From Cephalotus follicularis (lineage: Eukaryota > Streptophyta > Magnoliopsida > Oxalidales > Cephalotaceae), in contig BDDD01000575.1 of the NCBI GenBank assembly GCA_001972305.1, forward strand, positions 1 to 64,000: 64,000 bases of DNA, read 5' to 3'. Below the pieces are notes generated by a model that saw nothing but the letters and a program-made list of their open reading frames with translations, searched no databases and was not told where the DNA came from. Of the stretch, positions 1 through 11,755 are shown in pieces. A program made the translations under genes and the position numbers. Every line of letters starts with the position of its first letter. Positions within the stretch are counted from its first letter, which is position 1.

Positions 1-207
1 ATTGGGGCATACTAGTGAAATACTCAAGGGGAGGCCTTGGGGAGTGGACGTAGGCGGTTTGCCGAACCACTATATATCTGTTTGCAATCTTTAAACCCTA
101 AACTCTTTACTTTCCGCTTTGTGTGTTTGAGTAATTAATTTTATTGGTGGTATATTTGCTAGATAAATTTTTATTAGTCTATTCACCCCCCCTCTAGACT
201 TCCAACA
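1..207 (+). repeat. 3' end of a Ty1/copia-type LTR, cut by the window edge
   Basis: The stretch GGAGTGGACGTAGGCGG, then CCGAACCACTATATA, then a run ending in ATTCACCCCCCCTCTAGA and TTCCAACA is the usual layout of the R-U5 end of SIRE/Tork-like copia LTRs. No primer binding site follows within 20 bp, so this is more likely a 3' or solo LTR than a 5' LTR. The exact end (207 or 210) is uncertain because ACA is repeated there. The family assignment is from memory of the motif pattern. Confidence 0.5.
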
Positions 208-807
208 ACAAGGAATCATGTGTTATGACATACCTACTACTTTCTTGACGTATTATGATAAGCAAAACGAATTTGTTCATAATTTTCAACTGATTGATCG
301 ACTGCTTTAAAATTTTGTAAAGACCAGAAAATATGTTTTAACAAACCGTAATTGCTTCATGTAACCTGTATATGAGTATGATTACGAATAGAAATGTTAA
401 ACCGGTACTTTACAACCATAGAAGACATGTTTTAGAAATTGCATACTATTGTTTTGTTGGATTATTTCTAAGGAAAACTGGATTTTGAAACTGTTTTTAC
501 CGCCCAGTTTGTCTTAAGCGTCGACTATTTTTCGTTCCTATCGACGCTTATACCCTAATAGTCGACGCTTTGGTTGTGTGTTATATGTACGCGTCGACGC
601 TTTCATAGTGTTTTTTCATGTATACCGTCGACGCTTAGCAGTGTGATGCCATGTTACTGTCGACGCTTTACTAGTGTTTTGCAATGCATTGCTTTGACTC
701 TTTGTGTAGAACCTTGTGTTAACGTTTAGCCTAAAAGCACCAACGCTTTGTATTAAAACGTCGACGCTTTTTGACATATACGTTGACGTTTTGGCAGCTT
801 GTGTGTT
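208..807 (+). repeat. Gypsy LTR fragment, left half of an LTR split by element A
   Basis: This 600-bp AT-rich stretch has no coding signal. Its right part carries an array of CGTCGACGCTT palindromes, the kind of array found inside the other gypsy LTRs here. It stops where element A begins. The sequence right of A (28965-30110) is clearly related to the LTRs of element C. In C, the sequence corresponding to 28965 follows directly after its own palindrome array, so 208-807 and 28965-30110 are probably two halves of one LTR. A matching TSD is not seen (gtgtt on the left, atttt on the right), so the join is an inference. Confidence 0.45.
519..792. repeat. TCGA-centred palindrome array (CGTCGACGCTT type)
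   Basis: Copies of AAGCGTCGAC / GTCGACGCTT and variants have TCGA centres at about 521, 541, 562, 594, 628, 660, 741 (degenerate), 761 and 783 (degenerate). The first steps are 20 and 21 bp, and the last two are 20 and 22 bp. Element E has the same palindrome type at 41231-41460. Other LTR families here have different palindromes at similar spacing. Confidence 0.75.
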
Positions 808-982
808 TGTAATAACCGTAAATTTTGATTAATGTATATTGTAACCATAATAAATAAAATATGTATTTAATTGAGATTTAATGTCCAAGTGTTATGTTTT
901 ATGGTTGTTGGTTGGTTTTTGTTGGGTTTAATGTAAGGCTTGAGTTGAAAGTGTGTTGTGGTGTGAATAGTGGGGAACAAAA

Positions 983-1136
983 CAGCCGACTGGTTGCTTT
1001 GTATAAAACATAGCCGACTATCACAGGGGAACAGCCGACTGGTTGGTTCGTACAGGCTCCAGTCGACTGTCACAGGGGAACAGTCGACTGAAAGGTAAGC
1101 GGTGACAGCCGACTGCCATTTAAAAATAGTCGACTG
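983..1136. repeat. Proximal CAGTCGACTG array in A 5' LTR
   Basis: Seven copies of CAGYCGACTG or one-base variants start at 983, 1011, 1032, 1060, 1081, 1106 and 1127. The steps are 28, 21, 28, 21, 25 and 21 bp. The 3' LTR has the same steps (26825, 26853, 26874, 26902, 26923, 26948, 26969) although several copies carry point changes. Confidence 0.9.
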
Positions 1137-1864
1137 GAAGACTCTGGATAGGAAGGCTACGTGTTGCATGAAAAGAGAGTGTGGCGTGTTGCTTTGTGGA
1201 CAGCTGTGAGATGACGGATTTCACAAGGTTAAGTGGCATGGACGTGTCACAGACTGAGTATACTGATGCATTGGTGTCTCTGAACCTCTGCAACCTGCAA
1301 GGAACCAAAAACCAGTAAGTAATGAGAGAGAGAAAGAAAATGGTGAAAACTTGAGTTAGAAGAATCAGATGGATTGCTGATACGAATTCCTTTATATCAG
1401 CTATTCATGGATGTTTTTGAGTATTGGAAACGTTGAAAGGAGAGAAGTTATCTTATGTGTGTGAGCATGAGGAATTGAAGCTAGTGGAGTTAACTTGGAA
1501 TAGGATCTGGGAATTCCATTTGTGGTAAGCTTCTGTTGTTGAATTCTAGTTACTGTTATGGTTGTTCAGTAGTATATATGTACTGTTTTCATATATATAT
1601 ATATACCTACTGTTTAATCCACACATAGACTACTGCTGGATGTTTTGGTTGGAAATGGAAGTTAGAACTTAGAGAGAAGAATCATTTCAACTGATTCTGG
1701 GATAGCGTTTGAGGTAGGTAGAAGGAATTTATGACATGATTCCGATATATATAGTATGCTTTTCGTGTTATGATAGCCTATATGTGTTTGCATGTTGATT
1801 GAAATTGAATTGAAGGTTGTTTTTATGCATACTCTGTTTCTGCTGAAACGAACCTGGGCTTGGA

Positions 1865-1997
1865 CAACCGACTGTCTCGAGTGACAGTCGACTGCTTAAT
1901 GTAAACAGCCGACTACTCAATGTATCCATCCGACTATTCATATAGAACAGCCGATTGTGTAAGGCAACAACCGACTATGAAGGAAAATGACCAACTG
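1865..1997. repeat. Distal CAGTCGACTG array in A 5' LTR
   Basis: Seven degenerate copies start at 1865, 1885, 1906, 1927, 1948, 1968 and 1988, a regular 20-21 bp period. The 3' LTR keeps only two copies here (27698 and 27719, 21 bp apart), so the array shrank or grew after insertion. Confidence 0.85.
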
Positions 1998-2925
1998 TTC
2001 AGAGACAATTTTGCCTCTAATGCCTACTGTTTAATTTGAATTGAATGAAATTGGAATTGGGTTCATAAGGGATGGTTCTAATAATAAACCTCTAATTGTT
2101 TTACAACAAGTGAACAACTTATATAGATCCTTATAGATTGCATGTAATGTTGTTGTGTGACTATTTTGTGTAATGCTTGAAATGTTAGGCAATCTTACCT
2201 ATTGCTAGTGCTACTGTTATTGATGTTTTGTTCTCTTAAAATGATTACAACATCTTTATTCCAAGGGTTACTAGTATTGAACACTATATGCATAGTTACG
2301 TTTTAACCACTAAATGATATATGCATATTTTGAAGGTTTTCCACTTATTTTGAAAGAAAACCTAAAGTTATTGAATTGAGTTCTCTAAGTGAGGACTAGT
2401 GTGTGTTTATAGTTTTCTTAAACGAAAACTCAACGAAATGTAATGTTTTCTCAAAAGAGATTTTATCGAAGTGTTATATTACATTACCTATATGTGATAT
2501 CAATGATTGATTATGATTGAGTGATGTTGATGGTTAGTGAACAAAGTGTGTCACTAACTACAGCGGATGTGCCAGGAGTAGGCTCGAGCTATTCACCCCA
2601 CGTATCTGCCTTGCAGATTGTGAGTGTTAACTACCCGCCAAGTACCTGCAGTAGTGTTTGCCTTTTCTATCATCATCGGAGGGTATGGTGGTGGTTAAGC
2701 GGTGCATCGGTTGGGCTATGAGGTAGCACGAGATGACACCCAAATAGTGGTCTTCGGAAAAATGATTGAATTGATTGTACCCTTGTGCGGTATTCTTATT
2801 GATTGATCGTTGTAGCCACTTGGCATGTTTGCTTATATATATTGATATATATAACTGTTTTCAAAATGATAAACTGTCATACATGTCTTGCATCATATAT
2901 CTCTTTATCATGCATATCTTCCTGC

Positions 2926-2950
2926 TTAGCCAAGTGAGGACAACGGCTAA
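2926..2950 (+). other. LTR hairpin TTAGCC...GGCTAA
   Basis: TTAGCC (2926-2931) and GGCTAA (2945-2950) are exact inverse complements around a 13-nt loop. The hairpin lies about 330 bp before the LTR end. The 3' LTR has it at 28611-28635, and related hairpins occur in the K, D, F and G LTRs. Its role is unknown to me; it could act in RNA or DNA. Confidence 0.6.
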
Positions 2951-3283
2951 TACCTACTCTACAGATTTGCCGAAGTGAAGTGAAGTGGAGTTAGCTGGTG
3001 AATCCGTGCGTGGAGGCTTTTGCTTATCTTAAGATTGGTATGTGAAATGGTTATGATGTTATGCAATGAATAAAGTTACACTACGTTGTTGTATTTACAT
3101 TTCCATATGTAATATATAACATGTACCTTTGAGCTTAAGCACGTAGTATGGGCTGCGGGTGCATGCTACCCTTTTAATCCAGTATGTTGTGCTTCCGCAA
3201 AAGTTTTAGATTTTATGTGTTTTGGTATAATACTGGATTTATGTGATATCATATATGTTTGTTAAAACGGGGTGTGACAAACA

Positions 3284-3295
3284 TGGTATCAGAGC
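3284..3295 (+). other. Primer binding site of element A
   Basis: TGGTATCAGAGC starts 4 nt after the 5' LTR end. This is the usual plant LTR-retrotransposon match to the 3' end of initiator methionine tRNA. Confidence 0.9.
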
Positions 3296-3388
3296 ATATT
3301 CCTTATATGCTCAAGCTGGGATAAGTTTCTCGAAACAATTAAGTGATTTGTTTCCTAATGGTTATTATCATTCCTTATAGGAAACATA

Positions 3389-4047
3389 ATGTTTCTCCGA
3401 AGAGGAAGGCGGAGAAGGCCTAGGGCCGAGGATGGAGAGAATGCACCACAAGCACATGGGGATGTTCCCAAGTGAACGAATGAGAGAATGCTCCACAGAT
3501 GAATGTAGACGATAATATGCCACAAATGCCTGATGGAAGGAGTAACTTTGACCGCATGGCGGATCCCTTCCAACAGCAAATTCAGGCTAATGCAGCGAAC
3601 ATGGAGCAGTTGCGACAGATGTATGAAGTGAATCAAGCATATCAACGAGCTCCCGAGGTATACCAGGCTGACAGATTTGGGAGAGACTTGGAGCGATTCA
3701 TGCGACAGAATCCTCCGTTGTTCAAAGGGGAGTTGGATGCTATAGTGGCAGAACTGTGGATGAAGGAAATGGAGAAGATCTTTGCCGCTTTAGAATGTTC
3801 AGATCCTCAGAAGTTAAATTTTGCTGTGTACCGCTTACGTGGAGTAGCTACCCATTGGTGGGAGATGATTGAAGAGAAGTGGGAATCCCTGCATCTTTAC
3901 CGAACTTGGGACAGATTTCAGTCCGAGTTCAATGACGCTTATGTTCCACAAATGGAGCGGGATAGGAGGGAGACAGAGTTGCTTGAGCTGCGTCAAGGAG
4001 ACATGACAGTGGCTCAATACCAGACACGGTTTATTGAATTGACCTGA
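3389..4047 (+). pseudogene. Element A gag, N-terminal and capsid part, broken
   Basis: Gag forms the retrotransposon particle. The likely native start is the ATG at 3389, followed by a basic run (MFLRRGRRRRPR) that matches the start of gag in element G. That frame stops at 3473-3475. The capsid part continues in another frame from 3499, with the conserved pattern of a Retrotrans_gag domain: FMRQNPPLF, an EKIFAALEC block, YRLRGVATHWWE and the tail ETELLELRQGDMTVAQYQ. A TGA at 4045-4047 ends it. The downstream piece (4063) is in the same frame, so this is a single stop inside a longer gag. The position aligns with an Arg codon in element G, which fits a C-to-T change at a CGA codon. Confidence 0.85.
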
Positions 4048-4062
4048 AAAACGCCCTATCTA

Positions 4063-5043
4063 GTGGAGGGAGAGTCGAGGAAGATGCGGAGGTTTTTGAA
4101 AGGGTTGAGACTGGACATCCGATCTAGACTGGTAGCTTTACAGTTGTCTTCTTTTATTGACATGATAGAAAAGGAGAGAATTCTGGAAGCTGATGCTAAT
4201 GAGAGAAGAATGGAGGGATCTCATGGATCTCAATCGAAGCCTGCTGCTTCGAACCGGCAAGGAAGTAATGATCTTGCAGGTTCGTCAAAGTCCGGAAAGA
4301 AGGGACGAAGGAACGCTTCTCGTTCCAAAATACCAAATCAAAGTGATCAACAGAGTTCTGGAGGGTGTAGTTTCTGCGGTCTTCCCAGTCATGATGAAAA
4401 TAATTGCTGGAAGAAAGCAGGAAAGTGTCTGAAGTGTGGTTCGCAAGAGCATCGTGTGAAGGATTGTCGTATTGTGAGGGCTCAACAAGGAGGTGCTGGA
4501 CCTAGTGACGGTAGCGCGGTTGTTCAACCGCGAAGAGATTTAGGAAAAGCTGTTATGAAAGGTAGAGTCTATACCTTGTCTAAGGATGATGTACCAGAGT
4601 CTACTTCTGTTGTGGGAGGTACCATCTTTATATCTGGTGTTTCGGCTAGAGTTCTGATTGACCCTGGTGCTACACATTCATTCATTGCATCAGTTGGGGT
4701 TCAGTTATCTGTTGATCTAATTGTGTTGTCCATCCAAGATTTTGATGTTATCTTCGAGATGGACTGGCTTTATGCTCATCATGCGAGTGTTGACTGCTGC
4801 AACAAGATGATGACTTTCTATAGGCCTGATGGGACTGAGTGTAGGTTTGTCAGAGAGAAGAAGGTTTCTGCTCCTATCATTTCTTACACGCGAGCGCAGA
4901 AATATCTCAAGCGTGGATGTGAAGGTTACTTGGCGTATGTCATTGATCATACAAAAGGTACGCCTAGTCTAGATCAGATACCTGTTGTCTGTGACTTTCC
5001 TAATGTTTTTCCAGATGATCTCTTTTCTTTGCCACCGGAATGA
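4063..5043 (+). pseudogene. Element A gag C-terminus, double zinc knuckle and damaged protease
   Basis: The open stretch is 326 codons, in frame with the gag before it and the RT after it. It begins with the capsid end (FLKGLRLDIRSRL). Two CX2CX4HX4C zinc knuckles follow at residues 102-115 and 122-135, which bind the element's RNA. The protease active site is LIDPGATHSF, with its Asp at about residue 200. The typical flap-to-end block MDWLYAHH follows. Compared with element G, about 40 residues are missing right after the active site, so the protease cannot fold normally. The end [17 protein letters not shown] region and the LPPE motif lead into RT. A TGA at 5041-5043 interrupts the polyprotein. 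Confidence 0.88.
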
Positions 5044-5046
5044 GAT

Positions 5047-5370
5047 ATGGAGTTCAGTATTGAGTTGTTACCTGGAACGACTCCTATATCTAAAGCTCCT
5101 TATAGAATGGTGCCTGCTGAATTGAACCAGTTGAAAACTCAATTGCAGGACTACCTTGATAAGGGTTTTATCAGACCGAGTATGTCACTGTGGGGAGCAC
5201 CGGTCTTGTTTGTGAAGAAGAAAGATGGATCGATGAGGTTATGCATTGATTATAGATTGCTGAACAAAGTGACAGTAAAGAACAAGTACCCTTTACCTCA
5301 CATCGAGGAGTTGTTCGATCAGTTGCAAGGATCAACTGTATTCTCCAAGATTGACCTGAGGACAGGTTAC
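5047..5370 (+). pseudogene. Element A reverse transcriptase, first part, split by a solo LTR
   Basis: This copies element RNA into DNA. The stretch has the RT fingers and palm start: [69 protein letters not shown] and [10 protein letters not shown], which holds the first catalytic Asp. It is in frame with the upstream gag-protease. Coding ends at 5370 inside the Tyr codon, where the TG of the inserted LTR begins. The frame resumes at 8210-8214 (a copy of gttac) with [10 protein letters not shown]. Any reading past 5370 is LTR sequence. Confidence 0.9.
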
Positions 5371-5769
5371 TGTCACACCCCGTTTCCACAGAACATAAAC
5401 AGCATATAAAGTGGTACGACAATCAACATATAAATCCGGCTTATGCAAAATTTCTATAAAATTAAAAACTTTTCATATCCATAACTACCTGCGGAAGCAT
5501 CAGATATAAGCCGAACACATCACGCATCCCATACTACGTGATGTTTATAAATAATCCAACAAGACTGTTGATCGCCCGAAACGGAGCGTGAAACAAAATA
5601 CAATACATCGATACGAGATAAAAGTAAACCACATTACAAATAATCCCAAATACATATCATGATAAATGCTCACTAACTCAAAACATAAAAGAGAATATCC
5701 AAGCCTTCTCTTTAGGTCTCCGTGCATGCTCCAAATCAAGACTACTCCATCAATCTGTTACAGTAGGGG

Positions 5770-5794
5770 TTAGCCTTTGTCCTCACTCGGCTAA
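5770..5794 (-). other. LTR hairpin in K solo LTR
   Basis: TTAGCC (5770-5775) and GGCTAA (5789-5794) pair around a 13-nt loop. The position in the LTR is the same as in element A. Confidence 0.6.
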
Positions 5795-6071
5795 GTGAAT
5801 AAACTCATAAATACAGTTCAAGTCATAAGGTAATGAGTGCTATGAATGAATGCATAATGATGCAGTATGACATGAAATTTCCAAGTAGATATATTTTCCT
5901 TATAAAAATATATGTATGCTCACGGTACAAGTATAACTCATAAGTTATATCAACACAAGCAAGAAATATGTTCCCAAAAAGGAACCAGACAAGCCAAACG
6001 ACATGACCGCCGCCACCTCCTGGCCCCAACGTCATGCGATCTTACTCCCCCTCCTGGGAGCAAGTCCAAAA

Positions 6072-6165
6072 ATTATTGAACAACTAATAATCGGTAGCGC
6101 GATTATTGAACAACTAATGAGCGGTGACACGATCATTGAACAACAACCAAATCGGCGGCACGATT
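6072..6165. repeat. Short tandem repeat (30 bp) in K solo LTR
   Basis: ATTATTGAACAACTAAT starts at 6072 and 6102, with a third diverged copy (ATCATTGAACAAC) at 6132, a period of 30 bp. The sister K LTR has a different repeat at the matching place (24540-24865). Confidence 0.65.
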
Positions 6166-6750
6166 TGTTGAAAAACCTGAACGAGGGGCCTCCCCCTCAT
6201 TCTCACGTACTGCGCACGGCGGCTAATAATCACAAGTTATTAGCACGGTGGCCAATAATCAGCAAGCACAAGCAATTCAAGTACAAGTCAAGCAATTACA
6301 TATAATTACTTGATCAAAATATATCAAAATATACTTTTCCGTTTCACAAGTTGTAATAAGTTACAAAACTTAAAACAATACATTTCTCTATCTTTGGAAA
6401 TACTTCCCCAATCATTTCGAAAATATATATATATACACGTTCGTAAATCACACATTTTCGCAAATTACATTTGGTTCCATAATCAAATCCTTAAAACATG
6501 TCATTGGAAATACTTCCCCATTTATCTTGAAAATGTGTAATTTCAGATGTTGACAAATATACTTTTTAGTATGCAAGTGATCATAATGATCATGCAAGCC
6601 TTTCAAAATGGTTAACACTTTTAGGAAAGCAACCATAATGCAAATCACAGTAACAGTGCAAACATATGCTCAGAATGCATCTAGGTCCGTTCCTAAAGTC
6701 GTTTTAGGTCTAACGGGTCCTATTCAAGCGAAATTCTACTGTCCAGGAGG

Positions 6751-8040
6751 AAAGACGTCGATGTCTTTCCCAAAGGCGTCGATGCCTTTTTAGCCTAAAG
6801 CGCCAGTTCTATGCACAAATGTCCCTAGGCTTTTCTGGACAAAAGACGTCGATGTCTTCTACAAAGACGTCGATGTCTTTTTCATACCGGGGAGTACCAG
6901 CTCGCAGCCTTGATCTTAGGGTGTGAAACCCAACCTTTTAATCCATAACAACCACGAATCTCACTCCATAAACGTATAAGGTATGCTACTGGTTAATAGT
7001 TACACAACCATAACATCAACTCGAAACCAAACAGGTAATTCCAAGTGGCTAAAATGGCCACCTGAAGTAGACATCACAGTCCACATCATAGTCCAATGAT
7101 TTCCCAGAAAAGGAGTCGACGTCTTCTACAAAGACGTCGATGTCTTTTACAACATAGAACGGGGTTTTCACGTTTTTGACACGCCAGACAACCATCAAAT
7201 CCATTACCACACACAATTCATGTAATCTTACATGCAAGGTCAACTTAGTGTATCACAGTGACACTACAACAAGTCCAGAATCTCAATTCGATCATTATCA
7301 TGCAATCCACCATGCAAATCATTAACTTAGAACTTAAAAAGCACATATAAATCCATCACTTCCCCTACCTTTGATTTCAAGTTAGAAATCGAAAGTCCTC
7401 CTCTTTTAGTACTCCAAGAAGTCACTTGAGTCCACAGGTACGGCTTGGAAGCTCCTGGTTCATCCTGGCAGTTGGTGTGCAAGCTCCAAGCTTCCTTGCT
7501 CAACAATGGCACACACACACTGATTTTCCTTTCTCTCCTTCTTCTGGTGTTATGAAACGAGAGAGATAGGTGGGGAGGGTCGTTATTAAGCAGATGACTC
7601 CCACCTAACACACTTATTTTGTCACCTAACAGCCACTCCCGAAATCTCTCCCACTTTCTCTTTTTCTGCATTTCTTTTTGTTCTCTTTTCCTTTCTTTTG
7701 CAGGTTGCATATGGCAGGTGAGGATTCCTCTGCATGTTCCATGTGAGGACATGTTCTGGGAATCCCTGGAGATACACAGACACGCACAACACGTCAATAT
7801 ACACTAGAAAGGCGTTAGGTAGCCTTTAAACAATTCCCCCTTGCATGATGTTCTGTCGACGAAGAACGTGCTGTCCATTCGTGACAAAGACGTCGACGTC
7901 TTCCTTTAGACGTCGATGTCTTTTCCAGTTGGTAAGGAGGTGTCGATGCTTTCTCCCAAAATCGACGTGCATGCCCATGCATTCACATGTGCCCTAGCTC
8001 ACAAAGGCGTCGACGTCTTTCCATAAGACGTCGATGTCTT
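6751..8040. repeat. Paired AAAGACGTCGATGTCTTT palindromes in K solo LTR (three clusters)
   Basis: TCGA centres fall in pairs: 6758/6779, 6849/6870, 7116/7137, 7893/7913, 7943/7962 and 8010/8031. Each pair is 19-21 bp apart, while gaps between pairs vary. The unit is GACGTCGAYGTC with flanking AAA/TTT. The stretches between clusters are ordinary LTR sequence. Confidence 0.85.
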
Positions 8041-8209
8041 TTGGTCAAAACTGCGCCGTTTCAAGCTTAACATACACACTTCATTTCCAAGTCCATAATT
8101 AGGGTTTGTAAGCATCTTTTGAGTCCAAAGACTCAACATTCTCATTAATCCGAATTTAAGATTACATCATAAATGGAATATTACATTTAGGAAAATACCG
8201 GGCGTTATA

Positions 8210-8397
8210 GTTACCATCAGTTGAGGATTCGTGAAGGGGATGTGGAAAAGACTGCTTTCCGAACCAGATATGGGCACTATGAGTTTCTGATTTTGCCTTT
8301 TGGTTTGACTAATGCTCTGACAGCTTTTATGTGCTTCATGAACAGGGTGTTCCAAACCTACCTTGATCAGTTCGTCGTTATTTTCTTAGACGACATA
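8210..8397 (+). pseudogene. Element A reverse transcriptase, second part
   Basis: After the TSD copy, RT continues in frame: [20 protein letters not shown], then [26 protein letters not shown] and the catalytic box VVIFLDDI. Both box Asp residues are intact. The frame is cut right after the box at about 8397. The next bases are not A pol but the 3' tail of a K element. The rest of the palm, the thumb, RNase H and the integrase zinc domain are missing. Confidence 0.88.
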
Positions 8398-8461
8398 TAG
8401 GTTAAGGATTGGTACCCTTAATCGCCTAGAGTATGTTAAGGAAATTCGAGGACGAATTTCT

Positions 8462-8477
8462 TTGAAGGAGGGTAGAT
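8462..8477 (+). other. Polypurine tract of truncated K element
   Basis: TTGAAGGAGGGTAGAT lies directly before the TG of the LTR. This is the plus-strand primer site of reverse transcription, and it marks the LTR as a 3' LTR in + orientation. Confidence 0.8.
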
Positions 8478-8680
8478 TGTAACGCCCGAGATTTTTGCAC
8501 AATGTAATATTTCAGTTTTATTGAAATCTTATTATTGAATTAATGAGAATGGCATAAATTTTGACTTAGATGATGCTTTCGAAAATTTAAAGGTTAGATT
8601 TTGGAAGAGGGAATGATTGGAATGTTAAAGAAATTCTAAAAGATGCAATTAGAGGCAAAACGGTGCAGTTTTGGGATAAA

Positions 8681-10140
8681 CGCATCGATGTCTTTGTAAA
8701 GACGTCGACACCTATGGGAACAAAGGGCGCACGTAAATGCATGTGCATGCACGTCGATGCAGTCGAAGGCATCGACACCTTCGTACGAAAGTGGAAAAGA
8801 CATCGACGTCTAAAGAAGACGTCGACCTCTTTGAGAAGAATATCGGTCACGATTATGAACTGACAGAATAACGTGGAAGGGGAGAGAATCCAAGACCTTT
8901 GCAGGCACCAAATGCAACGTGTTGTGCATGCTAGAATGTTACCAGGCATGCACCAAAACGTGTCCTTAGCCTTGGCATGCAAGGAGATGAATCTCCATAA
9001 CCTGCAAGTTGCAGAAAATAAAGGGCAAAGGAACAAAAAAACAAAAAGGGGAGGGAAGAACACGGGTGGGTGAGTGCATGTGAACCAGGGGAGAAGGAAA
9101 GGGTTTCTGCCAGCATAAAATGACTATTCCTTCACTCCTTTCTTGCCTAAACACTGTGAGAAAGAAAAGGAAAGAGACCTGAGAGTTGAAAGGAAAAACA
9201 AAGGGAGAAAGAAAGAGGAATACCACCATTGTTGAACACTTGGAACTTGGAGCTCCTGGGATTGCAACTTGGGACGAATCTTGGAGCTGCTGTGAGCAAT
9301 CCTTGGAACACAAAGAGGTGGACTTACAAGGTTTCTAACTTGAAACCAGAGGTAGGGGAATTATATGTACATATTTGAGTTCAAAGTCAATGTTTGCCAT
9401 GAATAAAATGCATGACTTGAATGCCTGTTTGGAGTTGATTTGGATGTTGGTTTGTAATGTGAACACCTGGTTGTGTGGACTAAGTATGCATGTTGATTTC
9501 TGGGTGAATTCCATGTTAGATTGCATGTATATTAGGGTTGAATACCCCTGTATTGTGGATGGAACGAAAGAGACAGTGTTTTGGGCTCTTAAACGTCGAT
9601 TCTCACGGGGTAAGCATCGACGTCTTTATGCGATGAGGCAATAGACATCGACGCTTAAAATAAGACATTGACGTCTATTTCAAACATTTGCAGACTGCAA
9701 TGTTTACTTTTGGGCTTTATGGATTGTTGATGGGTTGATGATCTGGTTATACATATGAATGAACTGTTGGGCGTGTTACGCCATAAGTAACGTATCTGGA
9801 ATTGCATGCATGAATGGAGGATGAATTCTTCCTTGGAATGGAGATTGGACGAGGGAATACCTCCTGGTACAACTTAAACATCGACGTCTATGGAAGGCAT
9901 CGACGTCTTCGCTTGCTGTGTATTGGGTCTAACGCATAACACAAGGACGTGTTAAGGTTCCTACCTTAAGCGTCGACGCATTGTAATGAACATCGACGCC
10001 CAAGGGCTTTGGCTTGTGGGCATCGACGCCTACAGAAAAACGTCGACGCGTTTTGTACTGTTACAAGCACTGACATTGGAAATAAATCGCTACGCTTTTG
10101 GACAATAAGCATCGACGCGTTGAGGAAAGGCGTCAACGCC
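8681..10140. repeat. Paired TCGA palindromes in K 3' LTR
   Basis: TCGA centres fall in pairs at 8685/8705, 8754/8772, 8803/8822, 9596/9617, 9648/9668, 9881/9900, 9973/9993, 10023/10043 and 10112/10133. Every pair is 18-21 bp apart. The palindromes vary (CATCGATG, CGTCGACG, CATCGACG), yet the pair distance is kept. Confidence 0.85.
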
Positions 10141-11640
10141 TTTCGTCCTGGTTTGAATGGTTTGACTCAATTTGGACCCGTTAGCTCCGGAACGATTCTA
10201 GAAATGACTCTAGGCACGTTTGAGCATATGGTTGCATTGCATACTACTGTGAATTGAATTGTTGTGATACCGCATGATTTCTTAAATGATTTTAATTTGA
10301 GAAATGTGTATATGATGATTGTACGGAAATGTATATTTTCCAAAAAGGATTGCGAAATGGTTTCACATAATTGAAATTATGTTATACGAACATGAGTATT
10401 TTTGTCACGCCCCGAACCGCGAGGGTAAACCCCACGATCCGACGCGTGAGATACCTTCCATTCAGTCATTTCATATCCAAATCATTTATCAATCATATTC
10501 CAAAGTGCTATACATATAAATCTTTTAAGTCAAAGTTATATTACATAAGCGGAATTAATCAATCCAAATAAAAACTAACTCTTAAAATCTCCCAAAATTT
10601 CGGCATGAAGTATTCGTTTATCGGACTAAACCCCCTGTAAAGAAAAACTCAATTTATATATATGGGCTCAGCCCTCAACAACCACACTCCCGAAGTAGGA
10701 ATCAACAATAATCACAGTAGTAGGTCCCATCCATATCCTTTACATCAACACTCATATAAAACAAGCACTGCCACAAGCCGGCAGGTCAATAGCTGAATAT
10801 AAAACATATCTCTATTTCAACTTTAGATTTGTCTCTTATGCAATAACCAGAAATACATCCATACTCCAATATTTTTTCTTTTACAATATCACATTTATAT
10901 AAAGTAGGTCAGAGTAAATGTAGATCCTTACTCTGCGATTTAACCTAGCTAGTCACTGCTGCATGTCACCTGGACCTGAACCTGACCCATTACATTACAA
11001 TACAATGCAATGGGTCAGCAACCCGAAGGTTGTGTAGGATATACATATGCAGAAACATATAGTAGTGCAGTAGATATGTGTACAATATGAGAGATGTATG
11101 CATGGCAATCAATATAAAAGCAATAAAAACCATGCTATGAAAACTAGCATTTAGAAACATGCCATTTATACATAGTAGTCACCGTTCAATAACCATATTC
11201 ATATGATCCTAACACAATTCCATTATCATTCAGCGTCCATATCATTCCAAAGTACTTCCAAAGCATACATGTTCTTCTCGGCCTTCCTTGCCGAGGTAAT
11301 AGGCTAGGCGCTCATGGCGTCCTAGGTAGAGGTCCTTATTCTACTGGCAGACTAGAGTAGCGTTTGTACGTAGAGCAGAGAAGAGAAGATGGACATTCTC
11401 TAACACTAGTCTCTCTAGTTACAGCCACCATTAATATCCATATACCATCACAATCCGGACCATTACGATCCATAACAATATGATTCGTAATCATATCGTA
11501 TCCATCCATAGCCATAACCATTGCCATCAACGACCATATCTGTTTACGGTCCATAACTGTTTACAATCCATGATGATACGATTCATAACGATACGATACA
11601 ATCTAGAACAATACAATACGATTCGATATCGATACGATAT

Positions 11641-11755
11641 GATTACCCAGTTGCCGAAGGTCCCGGTCCGATAACGATATGATTACCCAGTTCCCGGAGG
11701 TCCTGGTCCAATAACGATACGATTATCCAGTTCCCGGAGGTCCTGGTCTGATATT
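11641..11755. repeat. 40-bp tandem repeat in LTR B
   Basis: GATTACCCAGTT starts at 11641 and 11681, with a variant GATTATCCAGTT at 11721, giving a period of 40 bp and nearly three units. Each unit holds GGTCCTGGTCC followed by AATAACGATA. Confidence 0.8.

Larger units (their letters stand above)
808..3279 (+). repeat. 5' LTR of element A (2472 bp)
   Basis: It starts TGTAATAACCG and ends GGGGTGTGACA, directly before a tRNA-like primer site. The copy at 26650-28964 is about 95% identical in the opening 100 bp by eye. It contains two palindrome arrays (983-1136 and 1865-1997), a variable segment near 2521-2720 and a hairpin at 2926-2950. Small open frames inside it are not supported as genes. 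Confidence 0.92.
5371..8209 (-). mobile_element. K-family solo LTR inserted in A reverse transcriptase
   Basis: The 2839-bp insert starts TGTCACACCCCG and ends GGGCGTTATA (the terminal CA changed to TA). It is flanked by gttac at 5366-5370 and 8210-8214, a perfect 5-bp TSD. Read on the minus strand it opens TATAACGCCCGG and ends CGGGGTGTGACA, matching the LTR at 8478. No gag or pol is inside, so it is a solo LTR left by recombination between two LTRs. It has palindrome pairs at 6751-6880, 7112-7145 and 7888-8040, a short tandem repeat at 6072-6165 and the hairpin at 5770-5794. Confidence 0.92.

Noticed and set aside
7327-9063. Open frames of 150-160 codons (7327-7797 and 8587-9063, minus strand)
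   Set aside because: Both are within K-family LTRs. The sister LTR does not keep either frame, and the translations are dominated by palindrome-array and CT-rich sequence.
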